Below are positions 1 to 12,813 of a stretch of DNA of 64,000 bases, one piece after another. The stretch is from Diadema setosum (taxonomy: Eukaryota; Echinodermata; Echinoidea; Diadematoida; Diadematidae). A model generated the notes under the pieces. That model ran no database searches. It worked only from the letters and a program-made list of their open reading frames with translations, and had not been told where the DNA came from. Numbering within the stretch: position 1 is the stretch's first letter; each line of letters starts with the position of its first letter. Position numbers and translations under genes: made by a program. Location of the stretch: NCBI RefSeq assembly GCF_964275005.1, contig NC_092690.1:13308787-13372786 (forward strand), in the 5' to 3' direction.

Positions 1-1172
1 TAAGTTCTTAATGTATGGCAAAGTTTCTGTAAATTGGTATTACATAATAAATGGATGATTTACTAAGACCACAAAAATGTTTCTTTTCTGCATTCCAATT
101 CAGAAGTATTGAAATTCACATCTACTGAAGATGAGCCATGTTATGTTCTGAAAGATTATTATATTGTAACTGTTATTAAAAATCCGTAGTCAGAGAGAGA
201 GTCCAAAAGTCAAAAGTATTCTAAATCTATCCATGTTCCCCTATCGTGGGATCCCCGGATCCCAAATTTGCACCTCTCTTTGCCCTCTTCTGTTGTCTCT
301 GCTTGGTCTCATCTAATATAAATGAATTGAATCATGAGACAATAAAACATATGACTGAATACAGCATCTCAATCTTGGTCTCTTCTATCACTCAGTCTAA
401 GTTGTCACACTTTGGTCACTTTACTATTGAAATCCTTCTATACTATCATTGCCAACAATATTAAAACCATTCTTAATTGTCAACAACATTCAATAGACAT
501 TATCAAACCAGATACATCAGTCACTGACATATTATGACATTTACTCTATGAGGCATAAAAAAGAAAACAAGTTAGACTTACAGTGGATGGAGGTTGAGGA
601 CGATTGATGTAGGTCCTAACTAAGAAGTGCTGAGTGCTTGTGGTTCGATCCGTGAATTTCCCGAAAAGTGACGAATCAAGCTTCCCGCCGGCTATATATA
701 TATATACGGCGATCCTGCCCGCTCATTGGCTAAAAATCCCGTAATTAAGCCCTTTGTTTTACTACGCCCCCTACGTTCGCGTTCAATATCACCAAGACAA
801 CTAACGGGTTGCACATCTAATTCACAGGGGAACCCGCGAACTACAAACGGGACAGTCGGGATTGTGACTATAAATCAAGCTTAATTATTCAGGATACACA
901 TCAGAAACAATAAATTATGGTAATTTAGAAGTATGAATACCTCTCAGCTTGACCAGCTACGGAAACAGGTATTGTACGCACCTTTGATTCATGTGACAAG
1001 TTAGGGTTCACTAAACAATCGCAACTTAGTCCCACATACTATAATCTATGGTGTTATCGGTACCTCCTGCCTACAATGTGTAAACTGAATGTGTAGTTTA
1101 TCACGATCGTGATTCTGTATAGAATATAAAGTCTGCACTTAGAAAAAGATTTTCAGAGAAAAAAAATGTACT
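1..1172. other. AT-rich stretch without a recognisable gene
   Basis: No coding exon is supported on either strand. A short TA run lies at about 693-704, and the GC-richer segment from about 590 to 850 looks different from its flanks and could be a transposon relic, but I see no terminal repeats. The only sizeable ORF (246-464) has no conserved-looking motif. Confidence 0.5.
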
Positions 1173-1185
1173 GGGGGGGGGGGGG
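1173..1185. repeat. G13 homopolymer tract
   Basis: Uninterrupted run of 13 G residues just upstream of the first minisatellite element. It is one of more than a dozen G or C runs of 10 or longer in this window. Confidence 0.95.
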
Positions 1186-1261
1186 TATTCACCACAATAG
1201 TTTCATGACCTAATCCAATAAAACTAGACAAATTTAAACATCAAATGTTGTGACAGTTTTT

Positions 1262-3161
1262 CCCTAACAAAAAAGTCCTGTGGTACTCCCTGTGGTACTT
1301 GTCGGTACCACACAATGTACCACACACTTGTAATGTTACCACAGGAACTGTGTGGTACTGTACCACAGGCTTGTAGGGTACTCCCTGTAGTACTTGTCAG
1401 TACCACACAATGTACCACATAAATAAATGTTACCACAGGAACTGTGTGGTACTGTTTTACAGGCTCATGTGGTACTCCCTGTGGTACTGGTTGGTACTGC
1501 ACAATGTACCACACAAATATATGTTAACACAGGAACTGTGTGGTACTGTGTCACAGGATCGTGTGGTACTCTGGGATGTACCACAGGGCAGTACCACAGG
1601 ACATTACCACAGGAAAGTTCCACAGGACAGTACCACAAGACAGTATACACACAAATTGTCCTGTGGTATTTTGGGATGTATACCACACAACAGTACCACA
1701 GGACAGTACCACATGAATTGTCCTGTGGTATTTTGGGACATACCACAGGAGAGTACAACAGGAAAGTACCACAGGATAGTACCACAGGACAGTAGCACAC
1801 GACTTGTTCTGTGGTATTTTAGGACGTACCACAGGACAGTACCACAGGGCAGTTCCACAGGACAGTACCACAGGAAAGTACCACAGGATAGTACCACAGG
1901 ACAGTACCACAGGAATTGTCCTGTGGTATTTTGGGACGTACCACAGGACAGTACCACAGGATGGTACCACAGGACAGTACCTCACGACTTGTCCTGTGGT
2001 ATTTTGGGACGTACCACAGGACAGTACCACAGGGCAGTACCACAGGAAAGTACCACAGGATAATGCCACAGGACAGTACCACACGACTTGTCCTGTGGTA
2101 TTTTGGGACGTACCACAGGGCAGTACCACAGGACAGTACCACAGGAAAGTACCACAGGATAGTACCACAGGACAGTACCACACGACTCGTCCTGTGGTAT
2201 TTTGGGACGCACCACAGGACAGTACCACAGGGCAGTACCACAGGAAAGTACCACAGGACAGTACCACACGACTTGTCCTGTGGTATTTTGGGACATACCA
2301 CAGGACAGTACCACAGGAATTGTCCTGTGGTATTTTAGGACATACCACAGGACAGTACCACAGGACAGTACCACAGGATATTACCACAGGACAGTACCTC
2401 ACGACTTGTCCTGTGGTATTTTGGGACGTACCACAGGACAGTACCACAGGGCAGTACCACATGACAATACCACAGGGCAGTACCACAGGACAGTACCACA
2501 GGACAGTACCACAGGAAAGTACCACAGGATAGTACCACAGGACAGTACCACACGACTTGTTATGTGGTATTTTGGGACGTACCACAGGGCAGTACCACAG
2601 GACAGTACCACAGGATAGTACCACAGTACAGTACCACACGACTTGTCCTGTGGTATTTTGGGACGTAACACAGGACAGTACCACGCGACTTGTCCTGTGG
2701 TATTTTGGGACGTACCACAGGACAGTACCACAGGGCAGTACCACAGGGCAGAACCACAGGACAATACCACAGGAAAGTACCACAGGATAGTACTACAGGA
2801 CAGTACCACATGACTTGTCCTGTGGTATTTTGGGACGTACCACAGGACAGTACCACACGAATTGTCCTGTGGAATTTTGGGACGTACCACAGGACAGTAC
2901 GACAGGAATTCCTGTGGTAATTTTCGATGTATACCACAGGAGAGTACCACAGGAATTGTCCAAAATCCCACAGGAAAATCATAATATGGTGCTATTCCAG
3001 ACAGAAGTACCACACAGCAAATTAAATTCGTAAGTACCACAGAAAAATGCTACAGGATATTCTTTTTTTTTTTCTTAACATTTTATACCAGAGGACTATC
3101 ACATCAGGAGAATATCAAACAGCAGTACCACACAGGAGTACCACACAGGAAAATTGTAAGG
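1262..3161. mobile_element. Element A: fold-back-like minisatellite element, GTACCACAGG units
   Basis: The body (about 1576-2955) is a dense array of the word GTACCACAGG and variants, alternating with blocks reading CCTGTGGTATTTTGGGACG that pair with neighbouring units as 9-bp hairpins. The left margin (1262-1310) has units in the opposite orientation, and 1270-1560 shows a longer unit of about 115-125 bp repeated roughly three times. The left edge CCCTAACAAAAAAGTCCTG and the right edge CAGGAAAATTGTAAGG (near 3161) resemble inverted termini, and the same termini recur at the outer edge of element B near 6480. No transposase is encoded. Long ORFs here are artefacts of stop-free units. The array is certain; its status as a mobile element is inference. 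Confidence 0.7.
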
Positions 3162-3353
3162 CAGAATCAACTGAAATTTATAACAAAATTACAAACAAAA
3201 AAGCACATATTAATATTCCTCAATTAATTGATAGATGAGTTATGCTGTGAATTATAACAATTGATTTGCCATTACTTATCCTGTCCTATACTCCTACAGT
3301 ATTACCTATTTAGTGAAAGTGCTGATGTAAAGCATGAGAAATTTCATAAGGAC
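3162..3353. other. AT-rich spacer
   Basis: Unique-looking AT-rich DNA between the main array and a short satellite array. No gene or RNA feature seen. Confidence 0.5.
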
Positions 3354-3397
3354 TTCTGTGGTACTCCTGTGGTACTCCTGTGGTACTCCTGTGGTAC
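3354..3397. repeat. Short array of CTGTGGTACTC units
   Basis: Four consecutive 11-bp units in the orientation opposite to the body of element A. It is made of the same word, which suggests a common origin. Confidence 0.85.
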
Positions 3398-3873
3398 AAA
3401 TTTTTACATAGCTCATGAATATTCATAAAAAGCACTCTAGATTTTAGAAAATACATATATGACTTAAAAAGTCAAAGTATTAATGATGGAACTTACTTTG
3501 AACTTTATGAAAGATTGTCTAATTATGTTATGTTATTCCTAATATCATAGATATTGTTATGAAAGTGTAATTTCATATCTTGATAATAAAGTATAATCGA
3601 GTTAGTAACCATGCCTTAATGCTTTACGGATAGACGGCCATATATATATGTACTGAGAGGGTCGATGGCTAGCTAGGAATAGAATATGACTATATAGATC
3701 TATTATAGGACTAGATTGGCACTTGGCCATTAGACTCTCGTTTGAGGTTATATGTTAGGAGTAGGACAGGTTATTAAGTAGGGCCATGTTTGTCCTAAAA
3801 TCCATCACTCACCTATCAGAAATATTCCTTGAAATGTGGCTAAAGTCTCCCAGATTTTTTTTTTTTCGATCTA
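3398..3873. other. AT-rich spacer between minisatellite elements
   Basis: No exon, RNA gene or clear repeat. A T12 run lies at about 3855-3866, immediately before element B. Confidence 0.4.
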
Positions 3874-4246
3874 TCCTGTGTGGTACTCTCCTGTGGTACC
3901 ATGGAAATGCTGTGTGGTACTGCCCTGCGGTAATGCTGTGTGGTAATGATCGACCTGTGGTACTGTCCCAAAATACCACAGGACAGTTCCTGTGGTACTG
4001 TTCTGTGGTACTAGTCCTGTGGTACTGCCCTGTGGTACGTAGCAAAATACCACAGGAATTCCTGTGGTACTGCCCTGTGGTACGTCCCAAAATACCACAG
4101 GAATTCCTGTGGTACTGTCCTGTGGTACCGGTCCTGTGGTACTTTCCTGTGGTACTGCCCTGTGGTACGTCCCAAAATACCACAGGAATTCCTGTGGTAC
4201 TGTCCTGTGGTATGTCCCAAAATACCACAGGACAATTCCTGTGGTA

Positions 4247-6389
4247 CAGTGAAACCCCGTTATAACGAGGTCCGTGGGACCGGCGATATTACCTCGTTAT
4301 AACCGGTACCTCGTTATAACCGTACGCATCAAAAACAAAGAAAAACATAAGCACGACGTCATAATATACCCAACAATGAAAGTTAAGAACATCCTTTGCG
4401 TTGTTATTACACAATAAATGGATCATTATTATCGAGAGAATAAAGGGAAATTATTTGTGAATTAGGCGAAAAAGTCGGGGATGAAATAGGTTAATTCTTT
4501 ATTTTTCTTCCGAAAATCTCTTCGCATAATAGTGCACGTTATGTTCTTGAGAAGTATAGACCTATATTATATTAAAATCACATTGTATAAAATGCGTTGT
4601 TTACCGTAACTTGCGAGGTATTTTTACGCTGTTGGTGTCAAGCGGGAATGCGATAATTTCATGAATCATTTCGGCTGTATTCTAATACAATGTATGATCG
4701 TTGCGCCCGAAAGATTAAAATGCGTTGTTTATTTTCTTCCGAAAATCTCTTAGCATTTTGTGCATCCGTTCTTGAAAAATAAGCGACAGGATTGAATTTA
4801 GAAGGCTGTGATCCTTTTTACGCAGATCTGTTCCTCATAGACCATTCTGAAAGAAAGAAAATCTTCATTGTGAAATGCGTTGTTAAAATTGTGATAATGA
4901 ACAAACCCAGATCTATTTAAATTGTTAAATGCGTTTGTTTCTTTTTCTGAACGACGACTAAGTAGCTTAACATGCGTTATTCAACTATTTTTACGCTACT
5001 GTCAACCGGCGAGATCGCGATGATTTCAGAGTAACATTCGTGCGTCGTTTAGCGTAACTTGCGGGGTATTTTTACGCTGTTGGTGCCCAGCGGGAATGCG
5101 ATGATTTCATGAATCATTTCGGCTGTAATCTTATATAATATGTTCGTTGCACCCGACGGGATTAAAATGCGTTGTTCATTTTCTTCCGAAAATCTCTTCG
5201 CGTTTTGTACATCCGTGCTTGAAAAATAAGCGACAGGATTGAATTTAGAAGGTTGTGATCCTTTTTACGCAGATCTGTTCCTCATAGACCATTCTGAAAG
5301 AAAGAAAATCTTAATTGGGAAATGCGTTGTTAAAATTGTGATAATGAACAAACCCAGATCTATTCAAATTGTTAAATACGTTTGTTTCTTCTTCTGAACA
5401 CCGATTAAGTAGCTAAACATGCTTTATTCAACTATATTTTTACGCTACTGTCATCCGGCGAGATCGCGATGATTTCAGAGTAACATTCGTGCGTCGTTTT
5501 ACCGTAACTTTCGAGGTTATTTTACGCTGTTGGTGCCCAGCGGGAATGCGATGATTTCATGAATCATTTCGGCTGTAATCTCATACAATGTATTATCGTT
5601 GCGCCCGAAAGGATTAAAGATGCGTTCTTTATCATCTGCCGAAAATCCCTTCGCATTGTATCCATCCGTTCTTAAAAAAATTGCGACAGGATTGCGTTAT
5701 TCAACTATTTTTACGCTACTGTCACCAGGCGAGATCGCGACTTCATTAATTATTTCGGCTATGATCCTACACTCGTATTTGCTAACCAGCAAAAGAACTG
5801 AAGTCGGGACTACAAAATTTGGAAAGGATATAATGTTGAGTTGAACACGCATTCCAATTTCCATATTTGCCACGAGTGTCGCTACATGAAAAGTTTTTGA
5901 GTGCGTTATCTTTTTTCCCTTGTTGCGCTGTGGTCTGACCTATAACATTACGCACGCGTGTGATCTCGCGAAAAAGAAAATCGAGTGATTATGTTTAATA
6001 ATTTAGTAGGAACATCGAATGGCATTAATGTGTTGTTGTTTTTTTTTGCGTGGTTTAGAAGAAAACATGGAAGGAACCGTTCTCTGCAAAACGTGAAAAA
6101 GACATGGATAGCGTGAATTCGATTTTCAATGTTTCATTTGTCTCGTGTTTGAAAAGCGGCAAGTCAAGAAATGGTACCTCGTTATATCCGATCAAATTTC
6201 TTATGTTTTTCTTTATCATGATGCGCCGAAAAAGTCCTCGTTATAACCGGAATCTCGTTATAACCGAACTCGTTATAACCGGTTCGTTCTGCCATAGGTT
6301 TACACGCAAAGGAAAACGGGACCGACGCGATCACCTCGTTATAAGCGGTTCCTCGTTATAACCGAACTCGTTATAACGGGGTTTCACTG
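4247..6389. mobile_element. Non-autonomous Tigger/pogo-like DNA transposon, TA target duplication
   Basis: The left terminus CAGTGAAACCCCGTTATAAC and the right terminus GTTATAACGGGGTTTCACTG are perfect inverted copies, flanked by TA on both sides (4245-4246 and 6390-6391). CAG ends with a TA duplication are typical of Tc1/mariner-superfamily elements, and of the pogo/Tigger branch in particular. Subterminal CTCGTTATAACCG words recur near both ends (4295-4320, 6175-6375) and could be transposase binding sites. No transposase ORF is present, so movement would need one in trans. The interior is a 450-bp tandem repeat. It landed inside the TA of a GTAC-containing satellite unit. Confidence 0.85.
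4500..5760. repeat. Tandem repeat of about 450 bp inside the Tigger-like element
   Basis: The segment with TTTTTACGCTGTTGGTG followed by AGCGGGAATGCGAT and ATTTCGGCTGTAAT recurs with anchors near 4611, 5059 and 5509, giving periods of 448 and 450 bp. There are about 2.5-3 copies, mildly diverged, and the last is truncated. All of it is non-coding. Confidence 0.85.
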
Positions 6390-6481
6390 TACTGTCCTGT
6401 GGTACTTTCCTGTGGTACTGTCCTGTGGTACCGTCCTGTGGTAATTACCACAGGAGTACCACAGGACTTTTTTGTAAGGGT

Positions 6482-7558
6482 TGTCAGAATTTCCTATCAA
6501 TATCACTTGTTGCCACGATAGTTTTGAGATTTCACTAGCTTCATTATCGAAGCTGTTCTGAGGCTGTTGGACATTTGAAAGAACTGCTTTGTAAGAAATC
6601 ACCTTTTATTTATTATCTATTTTCACACACAAGAATTTTGATGACTTACATAATCTTTTAAAACTATTCTAATGTCATAATATTTCATGATGGTACCGTA
6701 TGTGTTCTGTCTTTACATGGCAAGATGGGATTTTTTTTTTCTTCCGTCCAGGGTCAAAGAAGGAAGTGACAGGAAGGAAACCAACACGATAGGAAGGAAA
6801 TGAAAAGGATAGAATGAAACACCTGCTCAGCGGGCTCTTTTTTATTGATTTTTACAATGGTGAATGCAGTACATCAGAATTTAAGTAAATTTACAGTTCT
6901 AAATAATTTATCATTTGAAAAATGAGCAAAGAAAATGGGATATAATCGAGTTCTTAAAATGAAAACTAAATTAGCATCGCCATTTAGATCTAATATTTAC
7001 TAAAGAATAGCCCTGAGGCAACCTTATTGTCAAGCTTTTGGTTGAATTTCTTTAGAGAAACGAATTTTTGGAGCACTAACCCAAGTGAACAACCAAAAGG
7101 TTAAAAAAAAAACTGATTAAATGCAGGTCTCTAGGTCTAGACCACTCCTGTGCATGAGCGAGCAACAGCCCCCGTGGACAGTGTCACTCTCGTCCTTGGC
7201 CTAGGCTAGGCTACTCGTGTCGTTCTCGCCGTCATCAATGATCAACGTCATGGTCACACGAAATAAATTGCATCATCAAAAGGGTTCGTATATCATCACC
7301 AGAATCATTATGATCATCATCACTATCATCTCAACCACAGCAAAACCCTGAATATCATTCCCACCATAGTCACTCCCAGCTCACAAAAACACATCAGCAT
7401 ACAGACATCGCAGACTTTGTAGCTAACTACATTAGACTTTAGATCAATGTTAGTTGTACACAAAATGAAACGGAGGTGGAAAACTAGTAATGAATACACG
7501 GAGATCATCAACGATGGCATTTTACCGTAGAAAAAATACACTGAACATCTTGCACCGC
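6482..7558. other. Non-coding spacer
   Basis: No exon recognised. The stretch holds a T10 run near 6730 and a CAT-rich simple stretch around 7240-7335. The minus-strand ORF at 7326-7676 is hydrophobic and driven by the poly(A) tract, so it is not supported as a gene. Confidence 0.5.
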
Positions 7559-7584
7559 AAAAAAAAAAAAAAAAAAAAAAAAAA
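7559..7584. repeat. Poly(A) tract
   Basis: Run of 26 A residues upstream of the ACCATAC array. No LINE or SINE body adjoins it that I can recognise. Confidence 0.9.
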
Positions 7585-7650
7585 TTGAGGTAAAAAACTA
7601 CGTTGAGGAAAACTAGGGTGAAAACTCGCTGCTTGACAAAAAAAAAAATT

Positions 7651-9232
7651 GCTATGGTATACCATAAAAATACCATACAATGTATGGTACCATACCATAA
7701 ATGGTATTGTATGGTATCATAGACTTATACCATTCGAATACCATATGAATACATCACAAATACCATATACCATACATACACCATACACATACAATTTGTA
7801 TACCATACACATACCATAACACATGTACCATCCATATACCATACATATACCATACAAATACCATACATCTCATTTACATTTTTGGGACAAATTTATGCAA
7901 ATTTATGCTACCATACATCTACCATAAAAAAAAATACCATACAGTTACCATATAACCACCATACACTTACCATATATTGTTAACCATACATCTACCACAG
8001 AACCACCATAAATTTACCATATAAACACCATACAGATCCAGCAAGCAGCATATACCTACCATATAACTACCACACATCTACCATATTACCACCATACACC
8101 ACCAAAGCACCATATATCATCATATAGCTACCACAGAAGCACCATATAATTACCATACAACCACCATACACCAACCAGCAAAGCACCATATACCTACCAT
8201 ATAACCACCATACAGCTACCACAGAAGCACCATATAGTTACCATACAATCACCATACACCATCCAGCAAAGCACCATATACCTACCATATAACTACCACA
8301 GTAGCACCATGTACCTACCATATAACCACCATACACCTACCACCGAAGCACCAGATACCTACCATATAACCACCATACAGCAACCATAGAAGCACCACAT
8401 ATTTACCATACAACCACCATACACCATCCAGCAAAGCACCATATACCTACCATATAACCACCATACAGCTACCACAGAAGCACCATATAGTTACCATACA
8501 ACCACCATACACCATCCAGCAAAGCACCATATACCTACCATATAACTACCACAGTAGCACCAGATACCTACCATATAACCACCATACAGCAACCATAGAA
8601 GCACCACATATTTACCATACAACCACCATACACCATCCAGCAAAGCACCATATAACCACCATACAGCTACCACAGAAGCACCACATATTTACCATACAAC
8701 CACCATACACCATATATCTACCATATAGCTACCATAGAAGCACCATATACCCACCATAAATCTACCACAAAAACATCATACATCTACCATAGGAGAACCA
8801 TATATATACCATAGCGGTATCATACATGTACCATATAACCACCATACATATACCAAGAAGCACCATACACCCACCACAAATCTACCATAGCGGTATCATA
8901 CATGTACCATATAACCACCATACATATACCGAAAAGCACCATATAACAGCCATACATCTACCATATAACCACCATATATCTATCATATAGCCACCATACA
9001 TTTACCTCAGAAGCACCATATACCCACCATAAATCTACCATAGCGGTATCATACATGTACCATATAACCACCATATCCTGAAAAGCACCATATAACAGCC
9101 ATACATCTACCATATAACCACCATATATCTATCATATAGCCATCATACATCTACCATAGAAGCACTGTGTGGTAAAAGCATGGTGATTTTGTGGTAGATG
9201 TATGGTGGTTATATGGTGAATGGTGGTTATAT
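7651..9232. repeat. ACCATAC minisatellite array with inverted margins
   Basis: About 1.6 kb made almost wholly of the words ACCATAC, ACCATATA and ACCACCATAC, organised in places into longer units of about 95-110 bp containing CACCATCCAGCAAAGCACC (8170-8700). The body points one way, but at both margins (7651-7735 and 9165-9232) the word appears inverted as TATGGTA or ATGGTGG, so the array ends can fold back on the body. This is the same layout as element A with an unrelated word. No coding capacity; the ORF at 8491-8673 is repeat-derived. Confidence 0.85.
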
Positions 9233-9239
9233 CCCTAAT

Positions 9240-9760
9240 AGCAGAGACACATCTTAAAAACATCTTAAAGACGTATTTTCCTGACCAGTAAGTTGTCTTA
9301 AAGACGTCATATAACGGCACAAATAAGACGAAAACTTGCACCAACGCGAGACGTCGTGATGACGTCATATTTTTACGTCATTACGACTTCTTACTGGTCA
9401 TGAAATGACGTATTTGAGACGTTATTAAGACCAGTAACTGACCATAATATGACGTAATTCTTAGCTGTCACTGGTCATGACAAGGTGTCTTTAAGACCAG
9501 TTACTGACCATAATACATTGTATGACATGTTTAAAACATAATTCACACATTTAAATGGGCATGAAAAGACGTCATTAAGATGTATTTAAGACCTGTTACA
9601 AGTCATGACAAGATGCCTTTACGGCATATTTTGGACATGTTACTGGTCATGAAAAGACTTCATTAAGATGAGTTACTGGTCAGAATAAGTCGTAATACTC
9701 TGAAAACATTTTAAAATGTATAAATGTTCACAAAGATGTCTGTGTGATATCATTACGGTG
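9240..9760. repeat. Array of GACGTC and ACTGGTCATGAC words
   Basis: Immediately after the ACCATAC array, two palindromic words alternate irregularly: AAGACGTC-type and CCAGTTACTGGTCATGAC-type (for example 9376-9400, 9460-9485, 9645-9660). CCAGTTACTGG is itself a near-perfect palindrome. Copies decay towards 9760. No coding sequence. Confidence 0.7.
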
Positions 9761-11369
9761 TCAATAATTGTTTTATTTTAAATTCTATTTATCATGTAAA
9801 ATGAGTGGGACAGCATTAATGCATCAAAAAGACAGATTGTTCTATGGTTACAGTATATCAATGTATAATTTACAGTACTCAGTGTAATGAGCATACTTGT
9901 CTTACAACTACACCTGTCAAAACCACCTCATAAACTAACACTTAATCACTAACACAAGACAAAGACTACAATACTGCATCAAAAAATTAAATACACACAA
10001 GTTGATTAGAAACGTATTTACATAATTCAATCATGAACACAAGAAAAACACATACATTCTATATCTTGAAAAAAGGAAAACATTTTTAAAAATACACTTT
10101 GCTGTTAACATAGCAGTTTCCAAGCACATGTATTGAAGGTCTAACTAGTATATTGCTTACTAGAATCAACTGAAAGACCTGAAAATTTACACATACAGAG
10201 TAGAATAATTTAACCACCCCCTCAAAAAAAAAAGACCAGTATTTTCAACATTTGGATTTCAATATGCAAATTTCTTATGAATTTTAGGGAAAGTTGGAAT
10301 TTCATCTAAAATCAATGAAAAATAGAACTCCTTCAGCTTTTCTGTAGAAAAAAAAAAAATCTTCCAAATGATGTAATTGATATCCATGACACAAATTCGT
10401 ACAAATTTTGCACATTTCCTATTTTCCTTTGTTTTTTGTTTTTACAGAATTTTCTGCTTTTTAAAAATGGAAAGGGAAAATCTAGCCATGCTTACTTTAG
10501 ACAATAATAAAATATAATTTTAAAAACTGTATACCCCCTTGCCCCCAATGTCACTGGAGGGGGGTGATTACCAACAATTTCAGAACATGAAATGGCGGTT
10601 CTCCACAAGACTGAGCATAGAATTCATGTTATTGCTGATATAGTCTGTTACTGTTTCACCTTCCAAAGCTCTGATACAAACTTCCAATTTTTGGCTTGAT
10701 AAAATATCCACGTGTATCAAACATTTTGAAAGCCTCTCATAAAAAGCTTATCATATGATTGACAATCTGTAGATGTCCGAATTTTCACACTGTAACATTG
10801 GCAATTCGCCGGGGCAGCGGCTGAGCTGCTGCAAGCAAGAGCACAGAAGTGCAGTCTCAACTGCTCTGTGTTGGTTGTATACCTGCTGCGATGTGGCGTG
10901 TGAGAGCCATATGACAGGCGTAGAAGTCCGCATTTCACTGACTGTATAATTTATTAGGGAGTTAAGATTGCACCTTGACATAGTCGACATGAACCGATGG
11001 CGTCATTTAAGGCTACATTTACATGGTGCAGTGGACGACGTTCACCCGTCTGAGATGACGTGAAATTGGCGGGTTAGGAGTGAACACATCGACGTACTGT
11101 TGAGAGCGAGGCACATGCGCAGTAGCCCTTTCGTTGCAGGCAGACATGATCTCGACTCCGTCCACTAGTGCATGTTCACTGAAATCTTAAACTTCCTATT
11201 GGGAAACCACACACAAGTAGACGTGCTAACTACAATAGGTTGTGGGTGTTGACTTTTGTTCCAGCCTTTTTGCAAAATTGTTTATTCCACACTGACGTAG
11301 TAATTTCCATTGGATGCTTCCTTGGAGACAAGATACAGCTAGTACAGGGTGCTGAGTAAAGCTAGCTTG
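9761..11369. other. AT-rich stretch, possible 3' UTR of the minus-strand gene
   Basis: No convincing exon. If the terminal exon at 11370-11460 is real, its 3' UTR would run leftwards through here. TTTATT at about 9772 is a candidate poly(A) signal on the minus strand. The CpG-richer stretch from 10985 to 11165 is unexplained. Confidence 0.35.
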
Positions 11370-11460
11370 TTACTTGCGAATTTTGTCACGGGGCTTGCTC
11401 TGGATCCTGAAATGACCAGTCATGTTGGGGATGCCACAGCTGGTTGCTGGACTTAGAGTG
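11370..11460 (-). CDS. Candidate terminal exon of an unidentified minus-strand gene
   Basis: Read on the minus strand, a strong pyrimidine tract and CAG (11461-11475) precede a 91-nt exon. It has one base completing a split codon, then 29 codons and TAA (11370-11372). The peptide includes SCGIPNMTGHF and ends in SKPRDKIRK, with a basic, protein-like composition. The first base fits the two bases left by the exon ending at 13216. I do not recognise the family. An alternative is a chance splice-like site in non-coding DNA. The exon is seen directly; the gene model is inferred. Confidence 0.5.
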
Positions 11461-12813
11461 CTGGGAAAAGAAGGGGATGTGAAATGAAGATTTGAAATAC
11501 TGGTGGAACTTCTTTTTGCTACTATAAATTACATCTTAGCCATATACTGAGTATCAACACAAGAGTTTTGGGTCAATTTAACATGAGTCACAAAATTAAT
11601 GCTCATCTAAGTTAACATATTCATTACTCTTCTTACCCATCATTGCTAATTTTCTAGGGCAAGGTGCTAGGTAAGCATGTGCCCGCTTGCCCTGGGCAAG
11701 TCAAAGTTGGGCAAGTGTTGTGGAGCAAAGGCAAAAACTGATTGCTCAAATCAGGCAAGGAAAATTCTCAAAGTAAGGTGGATTTTTTTTTTCTTAATAT
11801 TCCTCAAATGCCATTATGCAGTTAATGAATTTGATCCTATCAAGGTAGGACAAACTGATGATCCAAATGGATGACTTGGTACTCTCTAGTTACTACAATC
11901 TTCACACAAAAGTATATGTTTTCATTGGCTTATACTCTTCATAATGATCTGACTTTGCAAGGAGAGGAAATTTGTGAAAACTTTTCAGATTTACCAAAAC
12001 TATCTTTGTGCTTTAGAATCAGTAATGTGATAATCACCTGATTCTTCTATTGCTGATGGTTGCCTCCAACATGGAATCCACACCTAATCTGTTGCCTTTT
12101 GACACCTCCTGGTGGCTATTTCATGATTTTCTGTGCCAGAGATAAAAGTGAAAAAGGTGATCCAAATTGTGACTGAGACCACACAAGACCGTACACAAGT
12201 GCCATTCATCTACCAATATTTCTTGTGAGCAATGGAGAGTGATTCATGGGCTATGGATCACTTTCCAAGAAATATTGGAAGATGAATTAAGCTTTAGAGG
12301 CTTATATTTTTTCCCTTTCTATTCAATAAAAAAAAAACTAACGATTCAAAGATCCATGTATTCATTAAGCAATAAAAAGCAAGTTACAGAAAACAATACA
12401 TTTTCTATTACAAATATCAGTCTAAAATTCATATCTACAGTCTCTTTAAATCAAATTATAGGCACACTTTTTGGAGTATAAAAGTGGGGAAAATCAAGCA
12501 AGTTGAAAGCAAGCTTCACATAACACATTCCATCATATGAATACATTGTACATCATGTATGACAAAAAAAAAATAAATTAATCTATTCTGCACATATTTT
12601 TGTTGAATATTAATTGAACTCAAATGCTCTTTCACTGAAAATGATGTGAATCCTAGCATATTGCAAAATACAGAGTCATAAGTGCACTTATTTGCCTCTT
12701 GAGGGTCAAATCAAATGCAAAGTTTGCATGTCGATTTTATGCTTATATTACGTACTACCACGGTCATTACTGTATTATGTTGTCAATAGATTTTTTTTTT
12801 TTTAAACATGTAA

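Larger units (their letters stand above)
3874..6481. mobile_element. Element B: inverted-orientation GTACCACAGG element, split by a transposon
   Basis: From 3874 to 4246 the sequence is an array of CCTGTGGTACTGT-type units, orientation opposite to element A. The array resumes at 6391-6475 and ends with GGAGTACCACAGGACTTTT and TTGTAAGGG, which mirrors the left edge of element A. Between the two halves sits a separate TA-flanked transposon (4247-6389). Removing it leaves one continuous array of about 460 bp. Units such as TACCACAGGAATTCCTGTGG form strong perfect hairpins. Confidence 0.7.

Noticed and set aside
1410..2783. Long overlapping ORFs on both strands (up to 410 codons) in the GTACCACAGG array
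   Set aside because: The repeat unit contains few stop codons, so all frames stay open. The peptides are cyclic repeats of the unit with no domain.
1262..3161. CRISPR-like array
   Set aside because: Units are adjacent words without unique spacers, in a eukaryotic context with introns and LINEs.
12060..12150. Possible extra exon between 11.4 and 13.2 kb on either strand
   Set aside because: Protein-like text in short stretches, but a matching acceptor-donor pair with compatible phase could not be found.
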